Part shown: positions 46,965 to 58,020 of the stretch, one piece after another
How the letters are laid out: each line of letters begins with the position of its first letter
How positions within the stretch are numbered: the stretch's first letter is position 1
Assembly (NCBI GenBank): GCA_047495785.1
Contig: JBLDXI010000046.1
Location: 248,001 to 312,000, forward strand
DNA: 64,000 bases
Direction of reading: 5' to 3'
Origin: Lepidodermella squamata
Taxonomy: Eukaryota; Gastrotricha
Translations under genes and position numbers: made by a program
The notes under the pieces: model-generated
Seen by the model: only the letters and a program-made list of their open reading frames with translations
Told to the model about the DNA's origin: nothing
Databases searched by the model: none

Positions 46965-47485
46965 CTGAGGGTCATAACAACGATCGATTGATCGATTGAG
47001 TTTGGTTGGTTCGATGAAATTGTATTATACCGTTAACATTTGATAATGGGGTGTGGCGAAATTGTTGACATTATGAGACTTTGATGACGCTTGAGGCTTT
47101 CAAGATCACTGAACGAGCAGTCGAACGATATTAAAAAGAGGTTGAAAGTCATCAGGGTTCCTGAGAAAATAGGAATGTTGCTAAATACGAAAAATACAAG
47201 CATTACAAATGTTCGTTTTTTATTGCATCAATAAATAATTCTTCGGTTCATAAATTTGGATGCTCACTCAAATGCGCCTTCCGAGTAATCTGAGGCGAGG
47301 AATCTCTCCAGATCTTTAAAGTCAGGATGCAGCCTGGCCTCGAATCGAGGATTCCCAGCTGAAATTTTGCCATCGAAAGTAATTATTATGAACACGTCAC
47401 GTTTTTTCTGGGTGCCCCGAAGCCACTGCGTCCTGGTACGTCTCATGATCGAATAAACTCTTATATTTTACTGTGTTCGTTAGCA

Positions 47486-49400
47486 TTAAAGTCCTTTTAG
47501 GTATCTAACAATTTTGTCATAGCCATATTCAGCAGCTTGTGAAATCGGCGTTTCGCCGTATTTATTAGCAGCGGAAACTGTGGTTGGCGCCTTTCCTGCC
47601 AGGAATCGAACAACTTCGATGTTGCCACTTCCAGCAGCCATCAGAAGTGGGGTTGTGCCATTGTTATCCGCCATAGAAACTGTCATTGGTGCTTTCTCTG
47701 CCAGAAATTGAACAACTTCGATGTTCCCCTTTCCAGCAGCTATGAAAAGTGGCGTTTCGCCTGCGTTATCAGCCGCAGAAACCGTTGATGGAGCCTTATC
47801 CGCCAGGAATCGAACAACCTCGATGCAGCCAATTCTAGCAGCCATCCAAAGCGGAGTTTTTCCTTCGTTATCAGCCACCGAAACTGTAGCTGGCGCTTTC
47901 TCTGCAAGGAATTGAACAACTTCGAAATGACAATTTTGAGCAGCTATCAAAAGTGGAGTTGCTCTGTTTTTATCAGCCGCCAAAAGCGTAGTTGGTGCTT
48001 TCTCCGCGAGAAATCGAACAACGTCGATGTGGCGTTTTTGAGCAGCCATCCAAAGAAGGGTTCCACCTTCGCTATTGGCCGCGGAAAGCGCAGTTGGTGC
48101 TTTTTCTGCCAGGAATTGAACTACTTCGATGTGCCCGTTTTCAGCAGCTATCCAAAGCGGGGTTTTGCCATTTTTATCAGCCGTGGAAACCGTGGCTGGA
48201 GCTTTTACTGCCAGGAATCGAACAACTTCCACGTAGCCATTACCCGCAGCCATCCATAGCGGCGTCGCGCCGTTCTCATTAGCTGCGGAAACCGTGTTTG
48301 GTGATTTCTCGGCAAGGAATCGAACAATTTCGATATGGCCTTTTCTCGCGGCTATCAACAGCGGCGTCGCGCCAATGTTATTAGCCGTGGTAACTGTTTT
48401 TGGCGCTTTTTCCGCAAGAAATCGGACAACATCAATGTTACCATTTTCAGCAGCCATCCATAGCGGGGTTTCGCCGACGTTATTCACCGCTGAAAGCGTG
48501 TTTGGAGCTTTCTCCGCGAGGAATCGAAAAACTTCGATGTGACCATTTCCAGCGGCTGCCAAAAGGGGGGTTACGCCGGCGTCATTAGCTGCGGAAATCG
48601 TTTTTGGTGCCTTGTCTGCCAAGAATCTAACCACATCGATACAGCCCATTTTAGCAGCGATATAAAGCGGGGTTGCGCCGTCGCTATTTGCCGCAGAGAC
48701 CGTAGCAGGTGCTTTCCCCGCCAGGAATCTAACAACTTCGACGTGGCCATTTTGAGAAGCTATCCAAAGCGGGGTTTTACCGCTGTAATTAGCCGCGGAA
48801 ACCGTAGTCGGTGCTTTCTCTGTGAGAAATCGAACGATTTCAATGTGGCCATGCTCAGCAGCAATCCAAAGCGGGGTTACGCCGTTACTATCAGCCGCGG
48901 AACATGAAGTTGGTTCTTTTCCCGACAGGAATCTAACAACTTCGATTCGACCCATTCTAGCAGCAATCCAAAGCGGTGTTGCGTTTTTGTCATTAGCTGC
49001 TGAAACCGTCGCCGGCGCCTTGTCGGCTAGAAATCGGACTACTTCGATGTGGCCATTTTGAGCAGCTACTAAAAGTGGAGTTTCGCTATCGTAACTTGCC
49101 GTGGAAATTGTGGGTGGTGCTTTTTGAGCCAAGAATTGAACAACTTCGGCGTGGCCGTTTTGAGCAGCAATCCAAAGCGGGGTTTTGCCGTCTTTGTCAG
49201 CCGTAGAAACCGTGGTTGGCGCTTTGTCTGCAAGGTTTTTAACAACTTCGATATTGCCATTTTGAGCAGCGATCCAAAGCGGCGTTCTGCCTTTTTTGTC
49301 ACCTGTTGAATGAAAACAAAATGATTTTTTCAGATGCGAATGCTATCATCTTTAATTCACCCTGTATCGCAGCAATCTCTTCTACGGATTTGCCGGCCAT
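47486..49400 (-). CDS. ankyrin-repeat-only protein, 618 aa, 18 repeats
   Basis: Two exons: 49361-49400 (MAGKSVEEIAAIQ plus one base) and 47486-49302, joined over a 58-bp GT-AG intron. From residue 14 to the C-terminus the protein is a single solenoid of 18 repeats of 34 residues with consensus GxTPLWIAAxNGHIEVVRFL followed by AEKAPTTVSAAN. Only the last repeat (YGETPISQAAEYGYDKIVRY) is capped. There is no signal peptide, membrane helix or other domain. The repeat subtype, including the unusual KAPxTVS linker, is the same as in the NLR gene 2.3 kb away on the same strand. It may bind the same ligands or partners, or act as a decoy or cofactor; this is inference. Confidence 0.88.
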
Positions 49401-49998
49401 GGATCAAACCAAAATGGCGGTTGCAATCATTTTTAAGTTTGGCATTATCGATTGCAGCCTACGTATCCTGGAAACATCAGCTTTGTTAATACATAAATAA
49501 TTCACGAGGAGTCAATCGATTTTTGCGCTAGCTCTCATTGTACAAGGGCAATGCATAAGGGCCCCTTTTCTATTAGGGCACCCACGCTCTTTTACTACAA
49601 AAACTGATGTATAGAATGCCTAGACAGAGAAGATGTACAGTACCCTAAAAAAATGTACAATTTAGTCAAAAGTATTCTTTCAATAGTTCATTCATTGAAA
49701 GTACACGAGTCTCCGTTTATTGATAGTATACCCCCTATGGGGGATATTTTACTCTCAATATATAGAGAGAAAACGGCCTACTGAGAGTGAACACTCAACG
49801 ATCCGACACTCTAAAAGTAACTCAATGTTTAAAAAAAAATCAAAAGAAAGTCAATTTAGTTTAATTAAAGTAAGGCCAAAGCAAAACTGGCCAATAACTT
49901 TTTATTTTGAATTCCAATAAGGCTCATTTCTCATCTCATTTCATGGCATTAGCCCTTTATTCTCACCGCTTCTGCTGACTGAGGTTCATCCAGCTCGC
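49401..49998. other. 5' flank of the ankyrin gene and duplicated segment
   Basis: 49416-49540 has a diverged copy at 46018-46150. 49740-49815 (block 'ggcctactgagagtgaacac') is shared with about 61070-61130, marking the downstream edge of the PAN-like gene duplications. Confidence 0.5.
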
Positions 49999-50376
49999 CT
50001 ACTTGACCCAGCTCGTGGCGTCAATCCTCGCGGGCCCATTATGGCAACCATTCAGCAGGTAGCACCTGCGCGCGGGTGTGCCCGAGACAGATTTCATGAA
50101 TGTCACGGCTTGACAGCCAGGTTTTGTTGTGCACATAAGTTTGCAGACATCTTCAGTCAACTGCGACGCGCCGCTTATAAGCTGGACTAGATTGGATGGA
50201 TTTATGTTCAAGTTTGTAGTTGTTCGACAATCGCCCACCGCTGCTTTGTAACCTGTCACAGATCAAAAATCGCATTTAATACCGTGGCTATATTTCCCGA
50301 TGAAAAATAACTTACCTGCGGATCAAACGCCGACGGCGAACACCAGAGCAAAGGCGACTGCGAGCTTGTTAGACAT
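49999..50376 (-). pseudogene. small secreted PAN-like gene, copy 1, with a stop in the signal peptide
   Basis: The exons 50316-50376 and 49999-50252 splice to 105 codons, as in the two intact copies. Codon 18, Cys in the paralogues, is TGA here (50323-50325), so translation should end inside the signal peptide MSNKLAVAFALVFAVGV. The mature exon is otherwise open, with all six Cys kept (DCR, CKLMC, GCQAVTF, RRCYLL, GC). It may be a very recent pseudogene, a polymorphic null allele or a sequencing error. A TATAAAT box is intact upstream. Confidence 0.7.
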
Positions 50377-50450
50377 GGCTTGAGTTGAATGGTATGAAGA
50401 AAACGAATATCAAATTTGAAGAATAGAAAATTAAGCGATTAGCGCAATAA

Positions 50451-50456
50451 TTTATA
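50451..50456 (-). promoter_or_regulatory. TATA box of PAN-like copy 1
   Basis: TATAAA on the coding strand in the context CCTATAAATTATTGCGC, about 75 bases upstream of the ATG. The same block precedes copies 2 and 3. Confidence 0.55.
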
Positions 50457-51062
50457 GGTGTTTCTTGTACGGAAACTCTTGCACTAACTAAGGACAGACA
50501 AAACGGCAAACATGCGTGAAGCAGCTGAAGCTGGTACGTGACAAAAAATTCTTGCGCTTAGGGGAAAATATCGAAATGCTCTGCCAATATTAATGAATTT
50601 AACTTAATGAATAATATCTCAAGTGTTCTACTTTGCATGAAGTTAAGCGAATCTTCATTAAATAAAAAAACAAAGAAAAAAGCTGATGCAACAGGCTCTG
50701 TAGCCAGAATACATTTTCGTAGTATGCGAACAAAGGCAACATCGCCGAAAGGTTCTAACCGCCACGTATCAATGTGATAGCGGCAAAGAAACGAAACAGG
50801 TAATTTGCGGATGCGCCACCTAATTTAACTATCATGAAATGAATTCATGCGAGCGAATTCCCTCCTTCAACCGCATCGTGAATTAGTGCAGGTAACTTCA
50901 TCGCAGAAATGCGTTCGGATTTCGGAAAATATATTTTTTTTTACATCAAATTTACTTTTTTCAACATCAAATTACCTTCTCTACCATCAAACTCTTTTTT
51001 CAACAGCAAACTTCAGAAATAATTATTTGATAAGGAAAAATATGCTTTCAAGATGAAGTTGT

Positions 51063-51977
51063 GTGATCAAATCATCGATCACGAAATTATTTGCCGACGA
51101 TACGAAGCTGTATCATGCTATTCGCTGTCTTGCCGATTGCATCGAACTTCAATCAGATCTCGATAAAATCATCGGCTGGCTTGATTCACATGGTTTATCG
51201 GTTAATCCGAAAAAATGCGTTGTTCTCAGTCTTGGAAAGAACACATTTCCCTTTCAGTTCAAAGTGAAAGATGTTGAACTAAACATTGTGGATTCAGTTA
51301 AAGATCTCGGAATTATTGTTGATAAACACCTTACGTTCTCTGAGCACTGTAATGCGTTGTCTACACGTTGCCAAAGGATTAATGGCGTGATATGCAAATC
51401 ATTCGCATCGAAATCTCTCCGCTTAAAAGCGTACAAAACATACACTCTTTCACGGTTAGATTTTTGCCCTTCGGTCTATTCACCGTACTACTTACAGATA
51501 TTGACAAGCTGGAGGCGGTTCAAGCCCGGTTCACTAAACGCCATTTGTATAGAAGTGACTACTATTCATCGATTGACGGTGCCTCGTATTATGAAAGATG
51601 TAAAAAACTAGGACTGTGTCCTCTTGAAATCAGACGCTTTCAACATGACCTTGCGCTATGCCATAAAATGTACCAAGGCTGTGTGGATGCTAGCTTTTCT
51701 ACATTCTTCAAAATATCTTCAAATCCCCGTTTACCAGCTCATGCTGTTGTGATGAAACGATTTGAACATCCGAGCTCTCAGTTCAGCTTTACAAGGCGTT
51801 TGCGCGTAGCGTGGAACCGGCTGCCCTCAAGTATTGTCAATAATTCTCATACTGCGTTTCTGCGATATCTTAAATCTAAATCTTACGACCTCTGAGGTGA
51901 GGCGCCGAGAACTAACCTATTGCTAACTGTTTGTGAAACAAAATGCATAATAAAATCAGAATCAGAATCAGAATCAG
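51063..51977 (+). pseudogene. non-LTR retrotransposon, RT C-terminal part with 3' AATCAG tail
   Basis: The catalytic FADDTKLY box is followed by the thumb region (GWLDSHGLSVNPKKCVVLSL, VKDLGIIVD). One frameshift near 51495 moves to the frame reading KLEAVQARFTKRHLYR, ending in RVAWNRLPSSIVNNS-like sequence, typical of CR1/L2-like LINEs. The copy ends in a tandem AATCAG tail (51953-51977), the usual 3' end of such elements. The 5' part is missing. Confidence 0.8.
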
Positions 51978-52254
51978 TGTATTATAAGTGCTTATGACCT
52001 CGGGTGATGAAAGCGGGGCCTAGACTCGTGCCAGGCCAACGAACAAAGGGGGTCATGTCAACAATTGATTTTTGGCGCGCGATTTTTTTGCGCGTGCAGA
52101 AGACATGCGCTGCGCGGGAAAAGTCACTTTAAATACTTGGATTTTTGTTATAATCAATCGGACAATTCATTCTCAAAAGTTAAATTCTAAGTTCTCTAAG
52201 GCAACTTTTTCTCGCTTTATCTCTTTATCTTCATCTTTATCTGATTTGTAAATA

Positions 52255-52683
52255 ATGGAGAAGTTACTCATCAAAACTCCTTCCAACTCGTCTTCATCGG
52301 AATCTGGTACGCCGTCGCCGCCTCCAACTCGCGGGCCAGCCATCAAGTACACCAAGAAGCTCGCGGAATTCCCAAGTAAGGAAGCGGCTAAAGAATGGAT
52401 TAAGAAGAACACGCCGTACAACATCGCAAAACGGTGACGACATCGCCTATTGTTGTCGCTAAATGCGAAAGTCCGGCTACGAACGATGTCAAAACCGGGC
52501 CAAGTTGCTTCTCGACGGCGAGACATGGGTACTGATGACATCCGGGCGAAGCATCGGCACAAGACCACTTCAAAACGGCTTACTTCCCAGCTAACGACAC
52601 CAGTCAAGAAGCGAATCGAGAAATATTTCAAGCGAGGCTTGGGTGCATCGTCTATTGTCGCCAAGCTGAAGCATTGCCCGTAA
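52255..52683 (+). pseudogene. decayed MULE-type transposase N-terminus (FLYWCH-like domain)
   Basis: The first frame reads KLAEFPSKEAAKEWIKKNTP to a stop. A second frame gives YCCR.MRKSGYERCQNRAKL and LLDGETWVLMTS. The last frame gives HRHKTTSKRLTSQLTTPVKK. In order these match the FLYWCH/WRKY-like zinc-binding N-terminus of animal Mutator-like transposases (acidic lead, two Cys, HxH), broken by at least two frameshifts. No DDE core follows. Confidence 0.55.
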
Positions 52684-52859
52684 TTAACAACACACCGCCC
52701 TTACATTGCCACATTTTTGGCACGCGATTTGTTTATTACTTCCTCCTTGTGAGCATACATGTGCTTAATAAAAGCAAATACGGCTCAGCTAAATCACTGC
52801 AAATCGAGCACCTTAAATCAAAATCAATCAAAATCATCCCATCACGATGAAAGTCAATC

Positions 52860-52918
52860 AAATCAAATCACAGGTAGCTAAAAAGGTATGTAAATCAAAT
52901 CAAATCAAATCAAATCCA
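52860..52918. repeat. AATCA microsatellite
   Basis: A short tandem array of 'aatca' units (52855-52862 and 52889-52917), directly left of the hAT-like element. Confidence 0.6.
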
Positions 52919-53154
52919 AAGCACTGGCAATAATAAAAAAAATGTCGCAGCTGATAGCTGATGCAGGAGCAGAGTTGTCCACGGGTCGAAAAATTGAGGC
53001 CCGGCCCGGCCCGTCAGTAAATATCTCCAAACCCGGCCCGGCCCGGCCCGGCCCGTATAAGAAAAATCACACGAAATTACCACTGTCGGCCAGACGGCCT
53101 TTGACAGTTGACGGGGAACTCCCAGCTCATTAACATGTTGAATTATTCATAATA

Positions 53155-53726
53155 CAGTGCGCCCTCCATAAATGCAACCTCTGTTAATGGAAAACCTCCG
53201 TATTTGCAAGCGATTTTGTCCCCCGTTTATTTTATTTGTTAAAAACTATTTTTCATTAAAATAAAAATTGTTAGTTTGATAATTTTTATTTACGGTGAAA
53301 AATTAGGCGTCGTTAGCAACAAAATTTCAGCGCTGCGGGCAGCTTTCTAGCTTTTTTACTTGACGGTCGCGCGGTGTTATCTCACATCTCACCCAAACAC
53401 CCAACCTCTCGATCTTTACAGACCGTTGTTTTTAATGAAGCTCATTGATATTTCGAATCAACAAAATCGTGCGCACGCGATTTGTCGAGTTTTTGCTTTT
53501 ACAAATACTACAACCCATTCAAATCAATGAATTTGACTAAATTTGTTCCGGCTTATCTCAAAACATGGCTAACCACTAAAATCATCGTTGCCTTAGCAAC
53601 TATGAAAAAAACTTAGCGACGCACTTATGATTCATCGCTAGCTCTTTAACAGCCCTCTCTAACTGCAACCCTCTGTAAATGCAAACGCGTGTCTCCCGAC
53701 CGTTTGCATTTATGGAGGGCGCACTG
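53155..53726. mobile_element. nested 572-bp pogo/mariner-like element flanked by TA
   Basis: Terminal inverted repeats CAGTGCGCCCTCCATAAATG, continuing CAA, lie at both ends, flanked by TA (53153-53154 and 53727-53728). No transposase frame is seen; internal copies of 'ctgttaatgg'/'ctgtaaatgc' lie near the ends. It inserted after the outer hAT-like element. Confidence 0.8.
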
Positions 53727-53789
53727 TACACAATTGTAGTCTATCGGCCGATCTCATCATGAAAACCATCCGTATGATATAAGAATTTT

Positions 53790-53965
53790 ATTGAGCAAAA
53801 CAATAGAAGATAAAATATGAAGAATTGGAGAGTAGAATAGAATAGAAGAAGACAAAAGATAATAGAGTGCAGAAAGAAGATGATAGAAGATAGAAGAGCG
53901 TAGAAAGAAGAACAGATAGCAGAGAAGATAGAAGAGAATAGAATAGAGAATAGAAGAACCACACT
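53790..53965. repeat. purine-rich imperfect microsatellite
   Basis: A GAA/GATA-like low-complexity tract of repeated 'agaagatagaag' and 'agaatagaat' units. The minus-strand frame across it is composition-driven, not a gene. Confidence 0.7.
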
Positions 53966-54002
53966 AGTTCATCAGCTTTTGTCAGTTTTCGTTTTCATTT
54001 TG

Positions 54003-56153
54003 TCAGGCGATTTCGCCGACTGATTCAATTGCTTCGACGTCAGTCACGACGTGATTGATGAGTTGAATTGATGCCTTTTCGTTTACGAACAGCTGCTTTT
54101 TCTCCCGAAAGGTCTGAAATAGGCTATTAAGTATGCTGACAACCTGCCCATCCTTCGTGATCAACCCCTTTTGTTCACCGAAAACCACCACCGCAATCAT
54201 CTTCTTGTCATCTCGAAGATGGAATCTGTCCGGTTGGGCAGGATCACTGCTCTTCAACAAGTTAACAACAAAGCCAGTAACGTTTACTCGGTGTTAACAG
54301 GGATTCGTGCGATATCTGAAACCGGTAACAAGTCAACTTGTTTCTTCTCTTCTTTCTGGTCTTTTTTCACGCGTTTTAAATTGTTCAAACTTAAGCAAGC
54401 AGGTATTCTCGAAGCCAACTGCTGGAATTGATACTCAATTCATGTTATTTAAGTTTGATTTCTCAAAACTTACGTTTGCAAGGCAATTTTGTGCAGGGGG
54501 TGCAAGTTCAGTAACCTCGGGACGCCCAGAAAATTCCAAAAATCGATTCTGAATGAAAGATTAATTGTATAGAATGCATCCTCTCTCTAACAAAACTGCA
54601 ATAACGAGCGGTGAAACTTTTGAACAGGAGCGGCTGATAACTCCTGATGTAGTCTGTCTTCTGTAAGCAGGCTCTCAGGCGGTTGCGCGTTGATCGCCAT
54701 ATTGCACGCCGCCGTGCTCAAATCTTAAGCACCTGTTTTTCGGAAAAACTCTTCAATGAGAGCAGTTGAAATGCTCTTCAGTCGCTCGTCCTCTGCGAGG
54801 AGCCTTGGATCGGGGCTGAAATACTTGTAGTCATCTTCGGTGAGATGATACACGAGCCATAGGCCAAGTAGCGTTCGCACTCTCGACAAGCCAACGTACA
54901 AGCTAGCTTTATCGACCGATAAGAAAGATGGTGGCCTGGGGTCGCCGATGCAGATGGTATCTAAGCTCAGCCCCTGCACCCCAAAGACGGTTGTTCCGAA
55001 GGAAGGCAGGATAGGGTAATTGTTTAAGCCAAAGCTTGTCATCAATCCGTTGATGGGGAGATTGCAGTGATGATATGAGCGCGCAATCGGGACAACTGTT
55101 TCCGGCCATGACAAAGGCAAGCCTGGCCAGCGGGAACCAGGCCTTGCGGTGGGTATGTCAACGAAAATGTTAACAGGCTCGACAAGAGGCACGAGAAAAC
55201 CTTCTGCATGAAAAAAATCTTTCGCTGACGTGCCCTGAGGCCACTGAATATGATAGACCACAGCCTCGGCCCCATTACAGACTCCTCTAGGCAGGCACTG
55301 ATTGGCTTTAAGTCGCACTGGCATTCCTTCGAAAAGCATTAGCATGGGCGGGACATTGCCAGTTTTGTTGTCGGGCTAAGTGACAATTTCCTCGAGATCG
55401 ATAGGGTATTTCGACGTCACACGAGCTGGAATCTTGTATATCGGTTTTCCGATTTTTTCTGATATGAGATTTATAGCAGTTGCGTTAACTGCAAGTCGCG
55501 TTTTATTTTCTGGCGCAACCACTGTGGTATACATAGATCTGTTCCTAAGAGCAGCGTTCAACACGACATCGGGTCCCGATCTGGAATCTAACATTTGTTT
55601 GATGCCGTCCGCGATTCCTTTGCGAAAACTGGAGAGAAGGATTATTCGGCCCTGTTATAGGGTATGCGCACTCCTCCAGCACGTGCACAGAGAGCCCGCA
55701 CTGGCTGCTGTCACAGCATGCAACCACTGCGAAAGTGGTTGCAGCTTTCTGATATCTCACTCGGTCTCCCTCGCTTCACTTCTGATGTTTCGCTGTTAAC
55801 TCCTCTTTCGGCATCGATTCAGAAGCCATTCGACGCTTGCGACGGACTCTCTCATTTCGCTTCGATTTTGTCGCTGTCAATTCTTCTTTTGGCATTGGTT
55901 CCACAGTTTCCTGGCGTCTTTTACAGTCTGCAGCGTTGCGCTTCAGCCGACTTTCCTCAGATTTGCTTTTATTTCTAGCGCGGTCTCTAGCATTACGCAG
56001 AAGGCGCTTTGTTTCACCGTCATTTTCATTTCTACTTGCGGCTTTACACTCGAAGGGTCCTGGAGGATGGCATTTTTCAGTAGAATTATCAGTGGGCACG
56101 CGCTTAGTATTAACACTGATTGTTGCAGTGGGCTTAGCGTTACGATGGCGCAT
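54003..56153 (-). pseudogene. decayed PIF1/Helitron-type helicase gene inside the hAT-like element
   Basis: Reading the minus strand, 56153-55776 is a basic, Arg-rich N-terminal region starting MRHRNAKPT with a repeated PKEELTA motif. 55594-54725 is the C-terminal part of an SF1 helicase: LPRGVCNGAEAVVYHIQW, a GVQGLSLDTICIGD stretch at motif V and LYVGLSRVRTLLGLWLV at motif VI. A single TAG (55376-55378) breaks this frame, and several shifts separate it from the N-terminal part. The Walker A part was not found. 54260-54003 is a further open piece without a known domain. Such helicases occur in Helitrons and as free PIF1 families; a helicase between hAT ends is odd. Confidence 0.65.
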
Positions 56154-56389
56154 ATTGATGCCGTTGAAATGATTAATATAACATCAAGCCTATTGAAAAA
56201 TAGGAAGGGATTTGAATGCCCAATGCGCCGAATTATAAATTGAAAACTGGATTTGAATGCCGAATGCGCCGAATTATAAATTGAAAACTCATTTATGGCT
56301 TGTGAAATTGTTTCGGTAGAAGTACGCGCTGTTCACTGATTATGTGCACTGATCATGTTGCACGTCAACCCGTCGCAGTTGTTAGTAGA

Positions 56390-56665
56390 TCCTGTTTTTT
56401 AAATGTACACTCATATCCTCCTTGAAACACGCGTTTTTTAAATGTACACTCATATCCTCCTTAAAACACGCGTTTTTAAATGTTCACTCATATCCTCCTT
56501 GAAACACGCACGCGCACACTGTTGTCAGTAGATCCTAAAAGTAGATCCTGTTTTTTAAATGTACACTCATATCCTCCTTGAAACAAGCACGCGCACACTG
56601 TTGTCAGTAGATCCTAAAAGTAGATCCTGTTTTTTAAATGTACACCCATATCCTCCTTGACGTAC
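56390..56665. repeat. minisatellite of about 40- and 80-bp units
   Basis: Five copies of 'tttttaaatgtacactcata' continuing 'tcctccttgaaacacgc', some joined by 'acgcgcacactgttgtcagt' and 'agatcct', near the right end of the hAT-like element. Confidence 0.8.
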
Positions 56666-56973
56666 GGACACACGTAACGAAGACGCCCCACGACAACGGG
56701 GAGTTCCCCGTCATTAGCATTCCTTCTTCCGTCTTGTTGATCAAAAACTTCAAAGAGCCTTTATTTTTACTCAAAATTGGCATTATATTGATGATACAAG
56801 ATCAAAATTTTACTACGGGAATAACTTAAAACCTTACTATCAAATTTACCGAAAGCAATAGTAAAGAAATCCTAGAAGACGGGTTTTGAAAACCAGACCC
56901 GTACCCGCCCAAACCCGGCCCGGCCCGGCCCGACCCGCGTTAAACCCGGCCCGTGGACAACTCTGTGCAGGAG

Positions 56974-57125
56974 GTCCTGTAGCCAGCGAAAATGTTCGCA
57001 GTATGTGATATGTGAACAAAGGCGACATCGCCCAAAGGTCGCTAATTAATGTTTGCTTTGTAACCTACACAGATCAAGAATTGCATTGAATAAAATGGAT
57101 ATATTTTCCGACTACGTGATTCACT
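56974..57125. pseudogene. remnant of a fourth PAN-like gene unit
   Basis: 57049-57120 matches the intron of copy 1 ('gctttgtaacct.cacagatca' then 'atatttcccgatgaaa'-like sequence). 56975-57045 matches its distal 5' flank ('acaaaggc.acatcgcc.aaaggt'). The coding exons are gone. The hAT-like insertion lies within this remnant. Confidence 0.6.
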
Positions 57126-57189
57126 GTGCATCTGCCTGGCCGCATATTAATCTATCACTGACAACTATTCATTACATTTATAATAACGT

Positions 57190-57425
57190 AAAGTTATAAA
57201 GAGCTAGCGGCAGCTGGTGGACTCAAACCCCCGACACTGCGATTAATTTGTATCCCCGAATTATTCTGGAGGCCTGAGTTCGATACCCTGCAAGAAAGCT
57301 AGTTTTTTCGCAAAATAAGCTGAAGCTGAACCCTGCGATTTTGCCTACAACGTAAAGCCGTCCGATGTGGGGCTGGAACCCATGAACCTGGGATTTAGAG
57401 TCCTATGCATCAGATATAAATTAGC
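57190..57425. ncRNA. cluster of three tRNA-like 3' halves
   Basis: 57208-57240 (minus strand) reads GGGGGTTTGAGTCCACC; 57268-57295 (plus) reads CCTGAGTTCGATACCCTG; 57368-57412 (minus) has an anticodon-like loop followed by GGGTTCCAGCCCCAC. Each resembles a T arm, but no complete cloverleaf can be drawn, so they are probably tRNA-derived repeat pieces. Confidence 0.3.
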
Positions 57426-57859
57426 GATTCACTTCAACAACGGTCAATTCACTTCAATGCCCGTTTAGGTGTCTTTTAGCTCCTTCCTGAATTATTTGAA
57501 ATATTAGCCGATTTTTCGAAAGTCGATAGGCCAGCCTGATCTAGCATATGAAAGAGGCTACCACTACCCACTACTTAACGATATACTCGATCAACGTTGT
57601 GTCAATTTTCCCGTTTTTTCACAAATAATAATTATTCGATTTTGACTTTAAAATGGCAGCATCCCGAGAAGGGGCGGCTGGAGCGTCTTGATAATCAGAC
57701 CATGCCTGAGAAGACGATAATAATTAGAATCAATCGAAGCACCTATCGAATCGATTATTTCTCTTGCATACTCTTTTATAGGCCATTCAACAATGGCATT
57801 TCCTTATTTATTTCGCCGTTCGCCGTTTGTTGTGGATATAATATTTGAAATTATTAAAA

Positions 57860-58020
57860 CAGTGGTCCGAGTACGGGGGGTAAGGGGGTAAACAAACCCC
57901 CCTGGCGTTCGAAAATTGCTTAAAAACGTGAGGGTCCCCCCTGTTGATTTGCAAATTTAGGTCTAAAAATGCCCGATTTACCCCCCCCCCCCCTCATAGC
58001 TGGACCTAGTCGGAACCCTG
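57860..58020. mobile_element. 161-bp GC-rich MITE with hAT-like ends
   Basis: It starts CAGTGGTCCGAGTACGG and ends GACCTAGTCGGAACCCTG, imperfect inverted ends. The flanks TATTAAAA and AATTAAAA match at 7 of 8 bases. It is the same family as 60256-60406 and the truncated copy at 13.8 kb. Confidence 0.7.

Larger units (their letters stand above)
52970..56965. mobile_element. 3996-bp element with hAT-type ends and 8-bp target duplication
   Basis: Perfect 16-bp terminal inverted repeats CAGAGTTGTCCACGGG, each followed by CCCGG-rich subterminal repeats, are flanked by the exact 8-bp duplication TGCAGGAG (52962-52969, 56966-56973). Both traits define hAT. The interior has no recognisable hAT transposase; it carries a decayed PIF1-like helicase gene, a nested TA-flanked element and a minisatellite. 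The insertion lies next to a truncated copy of the PAN-like gene unit. Confidence 0.8.

Noticed and set aside
47721-49061. Plus-strand open frames opposite the ankyrin-only gene
   Set aside because: Same antisense shadowing of a repeat gene; they lack starts and domains of their own.
53741-53962. Minus-strand frame with Phe/Leu-rich, membrane-like sequence
   Set aside because: It is the translation of a purine-rich microsatellite.
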